Shown in pieces: positions 45,003 to 54,147 of a stretch of 64,000 bases of DNA. Location: positions 248,001-312,000 of the forward strand of contig NZ_JAGTAS010000058.1 in assembly GCF_025685425.1 (NCBI RefSeq), given 5' to 3'. The stretch is from Terriglobus albidus (GTDB lineage: Bacteria > Acidobacteriota > Terriglobia > Terriglobales > Acidobacteriaceae). The position numbers and the translations under genes were made by a program. How positions within the stretch are numbered: position 1 is the first letter of the stretch; each line of letters begins with the position of its first letter. The notes under the pieces are model-generated. The model did no database searches, was not told where the DNA came from, and saw only the letters and a list, made by a program, of their open reading frames with translations.

Positions 45003-46194
45003 ACTGCGATACCTTCAAGAAAACGACTCCGTGTGCCGGGACTGTGGCCTGGAAGGAACTCTTCACATTCTTAAGCTCTTCCCCTTTCCACAGATCACGC
45101 GCTTTTACCGGACCGGTAAAGCCCAGAGTGCCGAAGTCGACTGTCGTTGTAAGAGCGGAGTGGTGCCGATTGAAGATACCCACCGCCTGCGATCCATCCG
45201 CAAGATGACGAGACCAGACCTCAATCGGACCTTCAGTGCTGACCCGATCCCCCTGCTTCCCTGCCGCATCCTGATCGACAGCGATGACTTCCTTGTTGGT
45301 CAACAGAGCGAGTGTCTCGGGAGTCATGGAGGAGAGATCGTTCCCGGCAAGCAGCGGCGCCGCGAGAATTGCCCAAAGGCTCATGTGAGTTCGGTACTCG
45401 TCGGTTGTCATACCGCCGTTCCCGACCTCGAGCATGTCAGGATCGTTCCAGTGCCCAGGTCCAGCAAACCGCGCAAGCCCAGCCTGGCTGAAACCGATCT
45501 CCGCCATCTTTGCGTACTTGTCGGAGATGTCGCCCGTCGTCCGCCAGAGATTCCCGCCGACCTCAGTGCCCCACCGCCATACAGCATCCTGACCATACTG
45601 GCAGAGGCCATAGATGATGGGACGGCCGGTATTGCGAAGCGCGACATCCATCTTCTTATAGGAGTCGATCATGATCTTGTGTGCTTCTTCAGGATTACTT
45701 GCAGCCTTCATCTGCTCTTTCAAGCCGCATAGATCGTACTTCAGATAGTCAATTCCCCAGGCAGCATAGGTCTTCGCGTCCTGTTCCTCGTGGCCGAGAC
45801 TTCCCTCAAACTTTGCGCAGGTCTGGCTTCCGGGTGAAGAATAGATGCCCAGCTTCAAACCTTTACTGTGGACAAAGTCGGCAAGCGCCTTCATATCGGG
45901 AAACTTGCTGTTGGTTTGAATATTGCCGTTGGCATCCCGTCCTGCTTCCCAGGTGTCATCGATGTTGATGTAGACATAGCCCGCGTCGCGCATGCCGCTG
46001 GAGACCATCGCCTCCGCTTGTGCCCGGATAACAGCATCATCCACTTTGTTTCGAAAATGATTCCAGCTATTCCATCCCATTGGTGGACGCTGAGCAAGCT
46101 GATTGGAACTGTTTTGTGCTTGCGCACAAGGCAAAGCAGAGCAAAGCGCCAAAGCGGTAGCGCCAAATACAGAAATGCGATGCAACAGAGACAT
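45001..46194 (-). CDS. Alpha-galactosidase, GH27
   Basis: A 397-residue exported GH27 enzyme that removes terminal alpha-galactose. A Sec signal (ending PCAQAQ) is followed by the family start QRPPMGWNSWNHF, NIDDTWEAGRD, the nucleophile Asp154 in DYLKYDLCG, WRTTGDISDK with the acid/base Asp222, and GHWNDPDMLEVG. The C-terminal sandwich runs from about 310. It is the gene after TonB receptor 3, but a strong terminator sits between them, so it may be partly uncoupled. The final TAG overlaps the end of repeat copy 5. Confidence 0.93.
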   Translation of the reverse strand: MSLLHRISVFGATALALCSALPCAQAQNSSNQLAQRPPMGWNSWNHFRNKVDDAVIRAQAEAMVSSGMRDAGYVYINIDDTWEAGRDANGNIQTNSKFPDMKALADFVHSKGLKLGIYSSPGSQTCAKFEGSLGHEEQDAKTYAAWGIDYLKYDLCGLKEQMKAASNPEEAHKIMIDSYKKMDVALRNTGRPIIYGLCQYGQDAVWRWGTEVGGNLWRTTGDISDKYAKMAEIGFSQAGLARFAGPGHWNDPDMLEVGNGGMTTDEYRTHMSLWAILAAPLLAGNDLSSMTPETLALLTNKEVIAVDQDAAGKQGDRVSTEGPIEVWSRHLADGSQAVGIFNRHHSALTTTVDFGTLGFTGPVKARDLWKGEELKNVKSSFQATVPAHGVVFLKVSQ

Positions 46195-46237
46195 GACAAC
46201 CCTTTATTGGTTCCGGCCGGAGAGGCCGAATGAAAAA

Positions 46238-46270
46238 GTGGGTCACGGCTGTTCGGAAGCCGTGACCCAG
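46238..46270 (-). terminator. Rho-independent terminator after TonB receptor 3
   Basis: A perfect 11-bp stem (GGGTCACGGCT 46240-46250; AGCCGTGACCC 46258-46268) with a 7-base loop, followed on the minus strand by ACTTTTTC. It lies between the receptor stop and the GH27 start, so it may lower expression of GH27 relative to the receptor. Confidence 0.82.
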
Positions 46271-46284
46271 GAGGTAACCAACGT

Positions 46285-49200
46285 CTAGAAGTTGATGCGT
46301 CCGGAAAGCTGCAACTGGCGCGGCCCGCGATCGCCGGTCAGATTTCCGAAGGTTGCGAAGTTTGTGGTTCCATCGGTGTTGAAACGCGCCGTGTTATCGA
46401 TGGCATTGAACGAGGCATGGTTGAAGACGTTATACGCCTCGCAGCGGAGCTGGAAGAGAATGCCCTCCCGTATCGGGACATTCTTATTGATCGCCATATC
46501 CATATTGTTTGTTCCTGGTCCACGGAAGACGATGTTGCGCGTGATGCCCGGTGTATCGGGTCCTGGAACCGCCCCGTATGTGGGCAGAACGAAGGCGCTG
46601 GTATCGAAGTACTTCGTTACCGTCCGCTTGTCCTTGGAAAGGACCGGGTTCGAGGTTACAACCGCACGGGCTCCGTCTCCACCACCGGTCAAATCGATGC
46701 CTGACGTGTTGAGCGTAATGCCGTACGGAGTTCCGCTGACCAGCTCAGCAATGCCGGAATACTGCCAGTTATCCAACACAGCCTTCGTCGCCCAGTTAGA
46801 CCACAAAGTGCTGCCCTTCGGCAGATCCCACAGCCAGTGAACGACAAAGTTGTTGGTGCGGTCATAGCTGGCCAAAGAGTAGTTCCAGAAACGGCGGTCC
46901 TGATAGGTGGCCACTGTTCCGTTCACGGCATCCGCATCGGTCATCGCCTTCGACCAGGTGTAGACCACACCAAATTGCAGCCCTTTAGCAAAGCGGCGTG
47001 TCAGTTGCGCCTGCAACGAGTGATAGTTGGATGTGCCCGAGTACGAGCGAAGATTGATAGCGCCATAGCCCGGAGTTGGACGGAAGAAGTTGTCGTTCAG
47101 CGGAACAGGCTGCTGAACAGTTTTCATAACCGTCGTCGGCGAAACCGTGTTGTCGATGTTCTGCGCCTGGAAGTGCGAGAGATAAGGCACCAGGTTCTGG
47201 TTGATCTGCTCGCTCAGATGGCGTCCGAAGGTACCAACATAGGCAACGTCAATGACCGTGCCTCCGTTGATCGCGTGCTGAACGCCAACCGTCGCGTTGA
47301 AGATTGTCTCCATCGGACGGTTCGGCTGCAGGATTCGGGTATCCTGCGGGCTGATCGTAGAGATACCTGCGCCGCTGCAAGCGGAGCCCGAGCAGTTGTT
47401 GGCAAACTGGCGGGCATCACCGTAGTTCTGTACTGGATTGGTGACGATGGGTCCAATCAGCGAATAGTCGCCTACCGTACCGCCTCCTTCGCGCATGTTA
47501 TAGAACAGGCCGCTTCCGCCACGGATCACCGTCTTGGAGTTTCCAAAGGGGCTATAGGCGAAACCGAAACGAGGAGCCACCAGCAAGCCATTGCTATAGC
47601 GCAGAGACGTCGGATAGCTAGGATCAGTGTTGACCACCGATCCATTGAAGAAGTCGCCTGAGTTCGGTACGAATTGCCCAATGTAGACGGCAGGCAGCAA
47701 TGGATTTCCCGAAGAACCTGGGGCGCCAGATGCTCCCGGATCGATGGCGTAACGCGTTCCGCCTTTCGTGATCTGATATGGCCGGTACAACCTCGGCACC
47801 TTCGCATTGTTGTACCGGCTCGGAACGTAACCAGCACCGTTGCCCGGCTTCAGCGTCGTTGGCAGGTCATAGCTGAACCGGACGCCATACTCCAGGGTGA
47901 GGCTAGGAACCACCTTCCAACTATCCTGCAGATACCATTCCAGCACCTTCCACGTCGGCGCATAGTCGGTCGTGTTGCTTCCTTCGGTGTACGAGTTATA
48001 GGAACCAAGAACGGCATTGGCGTAGGTATAACCCGTGTCATTCGGATTTGAAGAGTTGGTATCGAAGGAGAACTGTCCATCGAACGTCGCGCCCGTATGC
48101 CGCTGAATATACAGGCCCTTCTGGTAGTAGATACCTGCCTTAGGAGTATGGCGGTTAAAGACCTTCGTAACACCGTCCGTCACCTGCCAGGAACGCGTAT
48201 CGTCGGAGAGTGGGAAACGGTTATCGAAGAGGATCGATGGGCTGTTGAGAATTGCGAATCCGGTACTGCCAGCGAAACTCGCCCGCGGTACCAGCTTCAG
48301 CGGGTTGATAGCGGGGTTGTACTGTCCGAGATTGATGCCCAGCTTATCTTTCTGGAACTTGGCAATGTCAGAAGAGTTGGAGAAGCCGGTTGTCTCATTC
48401 CAGCTCGCGAAACCGATGTTGAGCTCATTGATCAGTGTCTGAGTTGGAATATAGGTGATGTTTAATGTCGCATTTCTTGATGGCGTAGAGTAGGTGAAGG
48501 GCACACCCCACTGCATCGCCGCATTGACTGCCGGAGCATTCGGGCCGTCGTTCGTGGTCGTCATATGCGTGCCGCGGAAGTAAGTATGCAACTGGGTGAA
48601 CGGGTTGTAGTCAACCCTCAACACCTGCTGATTCACAGGGTTCTTCGTCACTCCCTGGTTGACGTAGTTATAGCGGCCGCCATTGATCGTACCGCTGGCG
48701 TTTGGCAAGGGCAGAATGCTCATCAGCTTCTGCGTGTCGGCGTCGATGCGGCTGGCTGGGATCTTATTGCCAGGAAAACATGCGGCAGTGTTCCCAGCTT
48801 GGCATTTCAAGCTGGAAGGCTGCGTTGGATCCCTCACGTAAACCTGGTTGCCGCTCTTGTCGACGCTCTGCGAGAAGTCACCCGTGCGTTCCAGCGCTGT
48901 CGGCATCATGAACTGACGCAGCGTTCCAGGCTTCTGCGTAGGCCAGATTTCCTGTGAGAAAAAGAAGAAGATCTTGTCTTTTCTCTCATTCAGAAGGCCG
49001 GGGATGAAGAACGGTCCACCAACGTTATAGCCGATGGTGTTGTAGCGGCTTATCGGGCGAGGAACATAGGTCTTATTCTTATTGAAGTAGTCGTTGGCAT
49101 TGAAGGCTTCGTTGCGGTTGTAGTAGTACGCCGAGCCGTGGAAGTTCCGTGAGCCCGACTTGGTCACAATCTGTACTACCGACCCGGCGGCCTGGCCGTA

Positions 49201-49887
49201 CTCAGCCTGGTAGTTACCCAGAAGCACCTTCACTTCGCCGATCGCGTCATAGTTCATCGGCGTATCGAGGTTCGGGCCACCACGAGTATTTCCCGTGGTT
49301 CCATCCACACTCAGGCTGTTGTAGTCGCCGCGTACGCCATTGATGGTACCGGCGCTCTGGGTTCCGAGTTGGCTAGCACCGCCTCCGTCCTTAACGACGC
49401 CGGGAAGGACGCGAAGCAGCGCCGTGACGTCACGTCCCGCGGTCATCAGGGTGGATAGTTCCTTCGAGTCGAGGAGCGCCGAGCGTTCACCGCTCTCCGT
49501 CTGTACCGGTGTGCGGTCTGCCTGGACCTCGACGGTCTCCGACTGTGCGCCGACCGCCAGGGTAATGTTACCGGCGGAGAGACGCTCGTTAGCGCTGAGG
49601 TTCAGGTTCTCTTTCTCGAAGGCCTTGAATCCGATGAGAGCGATTCTGACCTTGAATTGACCGGGCTGGACGGCGGGAAAGACAAAATCGCCCGATTCGG
49701 CGGTCTTTGCCTCACGCACTTCCCCGGTTTGCACGTTGAGGAGCTGTACCGTAGCTCCGACAATGTTGGCGCCAGATGGGTCTACAACGTGACCGCTGAT
49801 CTGGCCGCTGGTGCTTTGAGCATGGATGGAAACAGCGGTCGCGAGCAACACCAGCAGAAGAAATGGCCTCAAAAACGATCTGATCAT
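46285..49887 (-). CDS. TonB-dependent receptor, Oar-like (receptor 3)
   Basis: A 1200-residue outer-membrane receptor. Start at the ATG of MIRSFLRPFLLLVLLATAVS with AGGAAG five bases upstream; this gives a signal peptide ending IHAQ, whereas the longer frame would run through an operator. A CarboxypepD_reg-like domain (GQISGHVVDPSGANIVGATV) is followed by the plug (LSTLMTAGRDVTALLRVLPGVV; INGVRGDYNSLSVDGTTGN) and the barrel to LSGRINF. It is the receptor of the pectin-type locus, divergent from GH29/GH105 and followed by GH27 and GH28-type genes. A LacI-type site lies about 47 bases ahead of the start. Confidence 0.9.
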   Translation of the reverse strand: MIRSFLRPFLLLVLLATAVSIHAQSTSGQISGHVVDPSGANIVGATVQLLNVQTGEVREAKTAESGDFVFPAVQPGQFKVRIALIGFKAFEKENLNLSANERLSAGNITLAVGAQSETVEVQADRTPVQTESGERSALLDSKELSTLMTAGRDVTALLRVLPGVVKDGGGASQLGTQSAGTINGVRGDYNSLSVDGTTGNTRGGPNLDTPMNYDAIGEVKVLLGNYQAEYGQAAGSVVQIVTKSGSRNFHGSAYYYNRNEAFNANDYFNKNKTYVPRPISRYNTIGYNVGGPFFIPGLLNERKDKIFFFFSQEIWPTQKPGTLRQFMMPTALERTGDFSQSVDKSGNQVYVRDPTQPSSLKCQAGNTAACFPGNKIPASRIDADTQKLMSILPLPNASGTINGGRYNYVNQGVTKNPVNQQVLRVDYNPFTQLHTYFRGTHMTTTNDGPNAPAVNAAMQWGVPFTYSTPSRNATLNITYIPTQTLINELNIGFASWNETTGFSNSSDIAKFQKDKLGINLGQYNPAINPLKLVPRASFAGSTGFAILNSPSILFDNRFPLSDDTRSWQVTDGVTKVFNRHTPKAGIYYQKGLYIQRHTGATFDGQFSFDTNSSNPNDTGYTYANAVLGSYNSYTEGSNTTDYAPTWKVLEWYLQDSWKVVPSLTLEYGVRFSYDLPTTLKPGNGAGYVPSRYNNAKVPRLYRPYQITKGGTRYAIDPGASGAPGSSGNPLLPAVYIGQFVPNSGDFFNGSVVNTDPSYPTSLRYSNGLLVAPRFGFAYSPFGNSKTVIRGGSGLFYNMREGGGTVGDYSLIGPIVTNPVQNYGDARQFANNCSGSACSGAGISTISPQDTRILQPNRPMETIFNATVGVQHAINGGTVIDVAYVGTFGRHLSEQINQNLVPYLSHFQAQNIDNTVSPTTVMKTVQQPVPLNDNFFRPTPGYGAINLRSYSGTSNYHSLQAQLTRRFAKGLQFGVVYTWSKAMTDADAVNGTVATYQDRRFWNYSLASYDRTNNFVVHWLWDLPKGSTLWSNWATKAVLDNWQYSGIAELVSGTPYGITLNTSGIDLTGGGDGARAVVTSNPVLSKDKRTVTKYFDTSAFVLPTYGAVPGPDTPGITRNIVFRGPGTNNMDMAINKNVPIREGILFQLRCEAYNVFNHASFNAIDNTARFNTDGTTNFATFGNLTGDRGPRQLQLSGRINF

Positions 49888-49933
49888 TACAACTTCCTTT
49901 CGCGCCTCAGATGTCGGTCCTAAGCCAGTGAGT

Positions 49934-49949
49934 ATGAATACGTATACAA
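49934..49949. promoter_or_regulatory. LacI-type operator, receptor 3 side
   Basis: ATGAATACGTATACAA matches the palindrome ATGTATACGTATACAT at 14 of 16 positions, 47 bases upstream of the receptor ATG. The same motif occurs at 41405 and 50123. Confidence 0.6.
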
Positions 49950-50109
49950 CTCGCGAAACGTATTTATGCATTCAGAGGAGCGGGCATCATCGTGCGTGAT
50001 CCATTCAGCCTTTGTCAATGAAAAATTTTCTCTGTAAAAACATGCTTTCAGGAATGAATCGCCTCAGAAGCCAGCCCCAGCGTCCGATTACGGAAACCCC
50101 AAATCTTTC

Positions 50110-50138
50110 TTGACAGTGTTTCTTGCACACGTATACAT
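50110..50138 (+). promoter_or_regulatory. Promoter overlapping LacI-type operator, GH29/GH105 side
   Basis: TTGACA (50110-50115), a 16-base spacer and TATACA (50132-50137) form a promoter. The operator-like TTGCACACGTATACAT (50123-50138; 13 of 16 to the consensus palindrome) covers the -10 element, so binding would block polymerase. Confidence 0.58.
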
Positions 50139-50293
50139 TTCTGTGGCATTTTCCTCCTCTTCCCTAAGAAAATCCGCCCGGCCGCCAGGATTTCATTGAC
50201 CATCCTTTGATGGTTAATGAAAAATGCTTTTCATATTTGACAATCGCCTATCGCCACAGCTAACCGTCTTACATCGCTTCAGGAGGAACCTTC

Positions 50294-51649
50294 GTGCTCA
50301 GCAAGAAACTTATCGATCGCCGGCAGGCGCTGCTCGGGACCGCGGCTTCGATCGCCGGACTCGCGGCGCCAAAATTCGGCTTCGCCCAGCAAACCGTTTC
50401 CAATCAGGCCTACACCGGAAAAGCGCAGCCCGGCGATGAAACCCGCACGCAACGCCTGCAATGGTGGCACGAAGCAAAGTTCGGCATGTTCATTCACTTC
50501 GGCGTCTACAGCAGCATCATGCGCCACGAGTGGAACATGGAGAATGAGGCTCCTCCGATTGAGGAGTACATGGCGCACGCGAAATCATTCAAGCCCTCCC
50601 GTACCGGGCCTCGCGCCTGGGCCAAGCTGGCCAAACGCGCCGGCATGAAATACATGGTTCTGACGACGAAGCATCACGAGGGCTTCTGCAACTTCGAAAC
50701 CAAGCTCACGGACTACAACGCCGTCAAACAGGGTCCCGGCTTCGACATCGTCAAGGAATACGTGGATGCAGCCCGCGCTGAGGGGCTCCGCGTCGGCTTC
50801 TACTATTCACTTATGGATTGGCATCATCCGGACGGCGCCCACTGCGCTACCGACGAGGCCGCCCGCAAGCGGTTCGTGGAATATACCCACGGGCTGATCC
50901 ACGACATCCTCTCGAACTACGGGAAGATCGACGTCCTCTGGTACGACGTTCCCTGGCCGCTGGACGCTGACGGATGGGAGTCCAAACGGATGAACGAGAT
51001 GGTCTTCAAGCTGCAGCCGGAGATCGTGGTCAACAACCGGAACAAGCTCGACGGAGACTTCTCTACCCCGGAGCAGAAGATCGTCGCGGAGACCGGTGGC
51101 CGTGCCTGGGAGTCGTGCATGACCCTGAACGATAGCTGGGGCTACCAGCGGGCCGATGATGCGTGGAAGACCTCCAAGACCGTCATCCGCAACCTGATCA
51201 GCTGCGCGCGCGATGGCGGAAACTACCTGTTGAACATCGGGCCCAAGCCTGATGGTTCCATCCCGGAGGAGTCCGTCCGCATTCTTACTGAAGTCGGCGA
51301 CTGGATGTCGGCCAACGGAGAAAGCATCTACGGCAGTGATCTCTGCCAGCCGCGCCGCTCCAACTACGCCAGCTTCACCCGGAAAGGAAACACGCTCTAT
51401 ATGCATGTTCACTTCTGGCCGGGCGAGTACGTTGCGATCGGCGGGCTTAATGTGAAGGTGAAGAGCGCGAAATTCCTCAAAGGCGGCAAGCCCGTCACCT
51501 TTACGCAAAATGAGTGGCACGTTAAGTTCACCGGCCTGCCCGAGAAGGCTCCGGACTCGCCGGTAACCACCATTGCTATCGAGTGCGATGGCGAGCCGAC
51601 TCAGGACAACATTCGCGTCCGCAAAGAAAAACCGCGTGCCGGCGTCTAG
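50294..51649 (+). CDS. Alpha-L-fucosidase, GH29 (second)
   Basis: A 451-residue GH29 enzyme with a GTG start preceded by AGGAGG seven bases upstream. The N-terminus DRRQALLGTAASIAGLAAP is a twin-arginine signal. The barrel shows FGMFIHFGVYSSI, LTTKHHEGFCNF, FYYSLMDWHHPD, DVLWYDVPWP (probable nucleophile Asp218) and LLNIGPKPDGSIPEESV, the family signature. It differs clearly from the first GH29 protein (HHEGF versus HHDNL), so the two probably take different substrates. It is followed 117 bases on by GH105 and is under the LacI-type operator. Confidence 0.9.
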   Translation: MLSKKLIDRRQALLGTAASIAGLAAPKFGFAQQTVSNQAYTGKAQPGDETRTQRLQWWHEAKFGMFIHFGVYSSIMRHEWNMENEAPPIEEYMAHAKSFKPSRTGPRAWAKLAKRAGMKYMVLTTKHHEGFCNFETKLTDYNAVKQGPGFDIVKEYVDAARAEGLRVGFYYSLMDWHHPDGAHCATDEAARKRFVEYTHGLIHDILSNYGKIDVLWYDVPWPLDADGWESKRMNEMVFKLQPEIVVNNRNKLDGDFSTPEQKIVAETGGRAWESCMTLNDSWGYQRADDAWKTSKTVIRNLISCARDGGNYLLNIGPKPDGSIPEESVRILTEVGDWMSANGESIYGSDLCQPRRSNYASFTRKGNTLYMHVHFWPGEYVAIGGLNVKVKSAKFLKGGKPVTFTQNEWHVKFTGLPEKAPDSPVTTIAIECDGEPTQDNIRVRKEKPRAGV

Positions 51650-51766
51650 CCAGCAGAATTCGTAACCGCCGCCGGGAACCGCATCTGGAAATAAACCGTG
51701 CGAGACCGGCGGCGGTTTCGTATCAGAAGCCCAGCACTATCGCTATCTGCCCAAAGGAAGACACAC

Positions 51767-52939
51767 ATGACAGACTTCACCCGAAGAGATTCGTTCAGGC
51801 TGCTTGCCGCAGCGCCTCTGCTCACCACAGGCCTGCATCGCGCCGCATGGGCGATGAAAGCAGAAAAATCTTCAGCTCAGCCCGACTGGTCCCGCCTGGT
51901 GATCGACGGCATGCTGCATCGCACGCCGGACCCGCGCAATCTGAGTGGTTGGGGCTATGCTGTTTCTCTCTTTCTCTATGGGCAATATCTCTTCTATAAG
52001 CGAACCAAAGAACGGAAGTACCTGGACTACATCCAGGGCTGGGTCGATAAGCACGTCAACGACGGAGGTGTGATTGACCGTCCAATCACCGCGCTGGACT
52101 ACGTACTGCCCGGCAATCTCCTGCTGATTCTGCATAAGGAGACCGGGCAGAAGAAGTACAAGACCGCAGCGGACACCATTCGTCACACCTTCGACAATTA
52201 TCCGCGCACCGAGGACGGGGGATTCTGGCATGCACTCTCACGCCAGCATCAGCTTTGGCTCGATGGCATCTTCATGGGGATGCCTTTCCTCGTGCGCTAC
52301 GGCGTGGCCTACGGGGAAAGCAAATATACATTCGATGAGGCGGCAAAGCAGTTCCAGATCTATGCCAGCCATCTCAACGATCCGAAGTCCGGCCTGATGT
52401 TCCATGCCTATGATGAGTCCGGCGCACAGCCCTGGGCGGATCCCTCCACGCACCACTCGGCATATTTCTGGTGCCGCGCCATTGGCTGGTTTGGCATGGC
52501 CCTGATCGAGGTTCTTGAACTGATGCCTCACTCCCATCCGCAGCGGGAAAAGCTGATCGCCCAGCTTCGCCAGCTCTGCGAGGCGTATACCCGTTATCAG
52601 GACAAGGAGACCGGTCTTTGGTTTCAGATTGTGGACAAGGGAGACGATCCGAACAACTGGCGCGAGACCTCGAGCTCCTGCATGTACACCTACACTCTCT
52701 CGATGGCTGTCAAACGTGGATATATTGCGAAGCGCTATGCCGAAGTTGCAGCCAAAGGCTACAAGGGCGTCCTCACGCAGCTTTCAAAGGATGACGACGG
52801 CTTCGGCCATATCGCCAATATCTGCGAAGGCACCAATGTGGGAGATCTGGCGTACTACTACAACCGCCCACGACGAACGGACGACTTCCATGGCCTGGGA
52901 GCCTTCCTCATCATGAACGAGCACATGCGCACCGTGTAA
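51767..52939 (+). CDS. GH105 unsaturated rhamnogalacturonyl hydrolase
   Basis: A 390-residue (alpha/alpha)6 barrel of GH105, which removes the unsaturated uronic acid left by rhamnogalacturonan or pectate lyases. AAAGGAAG precedes the ATG; a longer frame has no ribosome site. The N-terminus FTRRDSFRLLAAAPLLTTG is a twin-arginine signal, so it is periplasmic. Family marks are GWGYAVSLFLYGQYLF, DYVLPGNLLL, HQLWLDGIFMGMPFL with the catalytic Asp, YFWCRAIGWFGMALI, and ETSSSCMYTYTLSMAVKRGY. Its presence is the best evidence that this locus handles lyase products of pectin. Confidence 0.92.
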   Translation: MTDFTRRDSFRLLAAAPLLTTGLHRAAWAMKAEKSSAQPDWSRLVIDGMLHRTPDPRNLSGWGYAVSLFLYGQYLFYKRTKERKYLDYIQGWVDKHVNDGGVIDRPITALDYVLPGNLLLILHKETGQKKYKTAADTIRHTFDNYPRTEDGGFWHALSRQHQLWLDGIFMGMPFLVRYGVAYGESKYTFDEAAKQFQIYASHLNDPKSGLMFHAYDESGAQPWADPSTHHSAYFWCRAIGWFGMALIEVLELMPHSHPQREKLIAQLRQLCEAYTRYQDKETGLWFQIVDKGDDPNNWRETSSSCMYTYTLSMAVKRGYIAKRYAEVAAKGYKGVLTQLSKDDDGFGHIANICEGTNVGDLAYYYNRPRRTDDFHGLGAFLIMNEHMRTV

Positions 52940-52958
52940 CAAGACGTCGAGAGCGATG

Positions 52959-53071
52959 AGACCATTTTCCCTGTAGGTGTAGAGCGGGGCTTCCGCATCT
53001 ATGGGCGTTTTCCGCAATGAAAACGCCGCTGCACTCCGCTTCCGGGATACCCAGCAACAGGGAAAATGCTC
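52959..53071 (+). repeat. Palindromic ~113-bp repeat, copy 6 (forward)
   Basis: Complete copy between convergent GH105 and IclR genes. Left end CATTTTCCCTGTAGGTGTAG, right end CAACAGGGAAAATGCTC, full central hairpin. Its last base touches the IclR stop codon. Confidence 0.85.
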
Positions 53072-53875
53072 CTAGACGTGCAGTCCGATCGCTTTCGACA
53101 CTTCCTGTGCCCCGGCACGCAGCATCTCTGTAATGCTTGCCGGAGAGATATGAGCATCCATGTGGTCGATGTACGGAATGGTGATCGCCGCGATGGCTGA
53201 GCCGGTGTGATCCAAAACGGGGAAACTGAAGTTGACTACGCCGCGTACCTGGTAGCTCTCGCGCTTCTCGAACCCTTTCTTCTGGATGAGCGCCAGATGG
53301 GCTTCGAGGTTCTTCGGCGGTTTGCGGCCGGTCTCACGCTGCCACTCCGTCAAGGTCCGCTCCTGCTCCGCCTTATTCTGGTGAGCCAGGATGACATATC
53401 CGGACGAAGCCTCCATGATATCGACCGTCGAGCCAAGCTTGACGTAGAAGCCAACCGAGGTTGGCGCGTTGACCTGCGCCAGAATCACGACACGGCCGCT
53501 CTCGACGACACCCAGATGGCAGGACTGCATGGTCTGCGACGCCAGGCGGTGCATAACCGGAAGAGCCTCGCTGATAAGACGCTCGGTGGGCGGATGCTCC
53601 TGCACCAGCTTGAAGAGCTTCAGCGTCAGAGAATATTTCTCCGCGCCGGCCTGTGCGATGTATCCCCGATGCTCCAGACAGAGCAACATGCGAAAAATCT
53701 CTGAGACGCTGCGGTTCAACTCTCGCGCGATCTGGCTCATGCTCAGACCGACGGTCTGATGGGCCAAAAGCTCGATCACATCCAGTCCCTTGTCGAGGGC
53801 GGGAGCGGCGTAATCGTTCTTGAGGTTGCGCTTAGTTCGCGGGCTGGCTTGCTTGGCGGTCTGTTTAAGGCTCAT
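53072..53875 (-). CDS. IclR-family regulator of the fucose genes
   Basis: A 267-residue IclR protein: HTH at about 26-70 (LDKGLDVIELLAHQTVGLSMSQIARELNRSVSEIFRMLLCLEHRGYI), then a GAF-like effector domain (MQSCHLGVVESGRVVILAQVNAP; VDIMEASSGYVILA; VRGVVNFSFPVLDHTGSAIAAITIPYI). It lies downstream of two SDR genes of L-fucose breakdown, but two tandem repeats intervene, so it may have its own promoter. Likely role: control of the fucose operons, ligand L-fucose or L-fuconate (inference). Confidence 0.9.
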   Translation of the reverse strand: MSLKQTAKQASPRTKRNLKNDYAAPALDKGLDVIELLAHQTVGLSMSQIARELNRSVSEIFRMLLCLEHRGYIAQAGAEKYSLTLKLFKLVQEHPPTERLISEALPVMHRLASQTMQSCHLGVVESGRVVILAQVNAPTSVGFYVKLGSTVDIMEASSGYVILAHQNKAEQERTLTEWQRETGRKPPKNLEAHLALIQKKGFEKRESYQVRGVVNFSFPVLDHTGSAIAAITIPYIDHMDAHISPASITEMLRAGAQEVSKAIGLHV

Positions 53876-53895
53876 GGGATTTATGTGGATACTTT

Positions 53896-54008
53896 AGAGC
53901 ATTTTCCCTGTTGCTGGGTATCCCGGAGGAGGAGTGCAGCGGCGTTTTCATTGCGGAAAACGCCCATAGATACCGAAGCCCTACTCTACACCTACAGGGG
54001 AAATGCTT
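53896..54008 (-). repeat. Palindromic ~113-bp repeat, copy 7 (reverse)
   Basis: Complete copy, reverse orientation, with TA flanks. First of a head-to-tail pair with copy 8 starting almost immediately, both in the gap between the IclR gene and the L-fucose dehydrogenase gene. Confidence 0.85.
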
Positions 54009-54009
54009 T

Positions 54010-54124
54010 AATCGCATTTTCCCTGTTGCTGGGTATCCCGAAAGAGGAGTGCAGCGGCGTTTTCATTTGCGGAAAACGCCCATAGATGCCGAAGCCCTAC
54101 TCTACACCTACAGGGAAAATGCTT
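54010..54124 (-). repeat. Palindromic ~113-bp repeat, copy 8 (reverse)
   Basis: Second of the tandem pair, over 90% like copy 7 by eye, with one extra T in the central loop and a changed left end (ATCGCATTTTCCC). Ends 23 bases before the stop of the L-fucose dehydrogenase gene. Confidence 0.85.
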
Positions 54125-54147
54125 TCGCCTGGAGCCTGCCCAGCCTG

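Larger units (their letters stand above)
49888..50293. other. Divergent promoter region of receptor 3 and GH29/GH105
   Basis: About 400 AT-richer bases without a gene. It holds the two operator-like sites listed separately and a promoter for the GH29 operon; no further structure is seen. Confidence 0.65.

Noticed and set aside
53896-54124. Tandem repeats as a CRISPR-like array
   Set aside because: Two near-identical 113-bp units with no spacers, both being copies of a dispersed element; not CRISPR.
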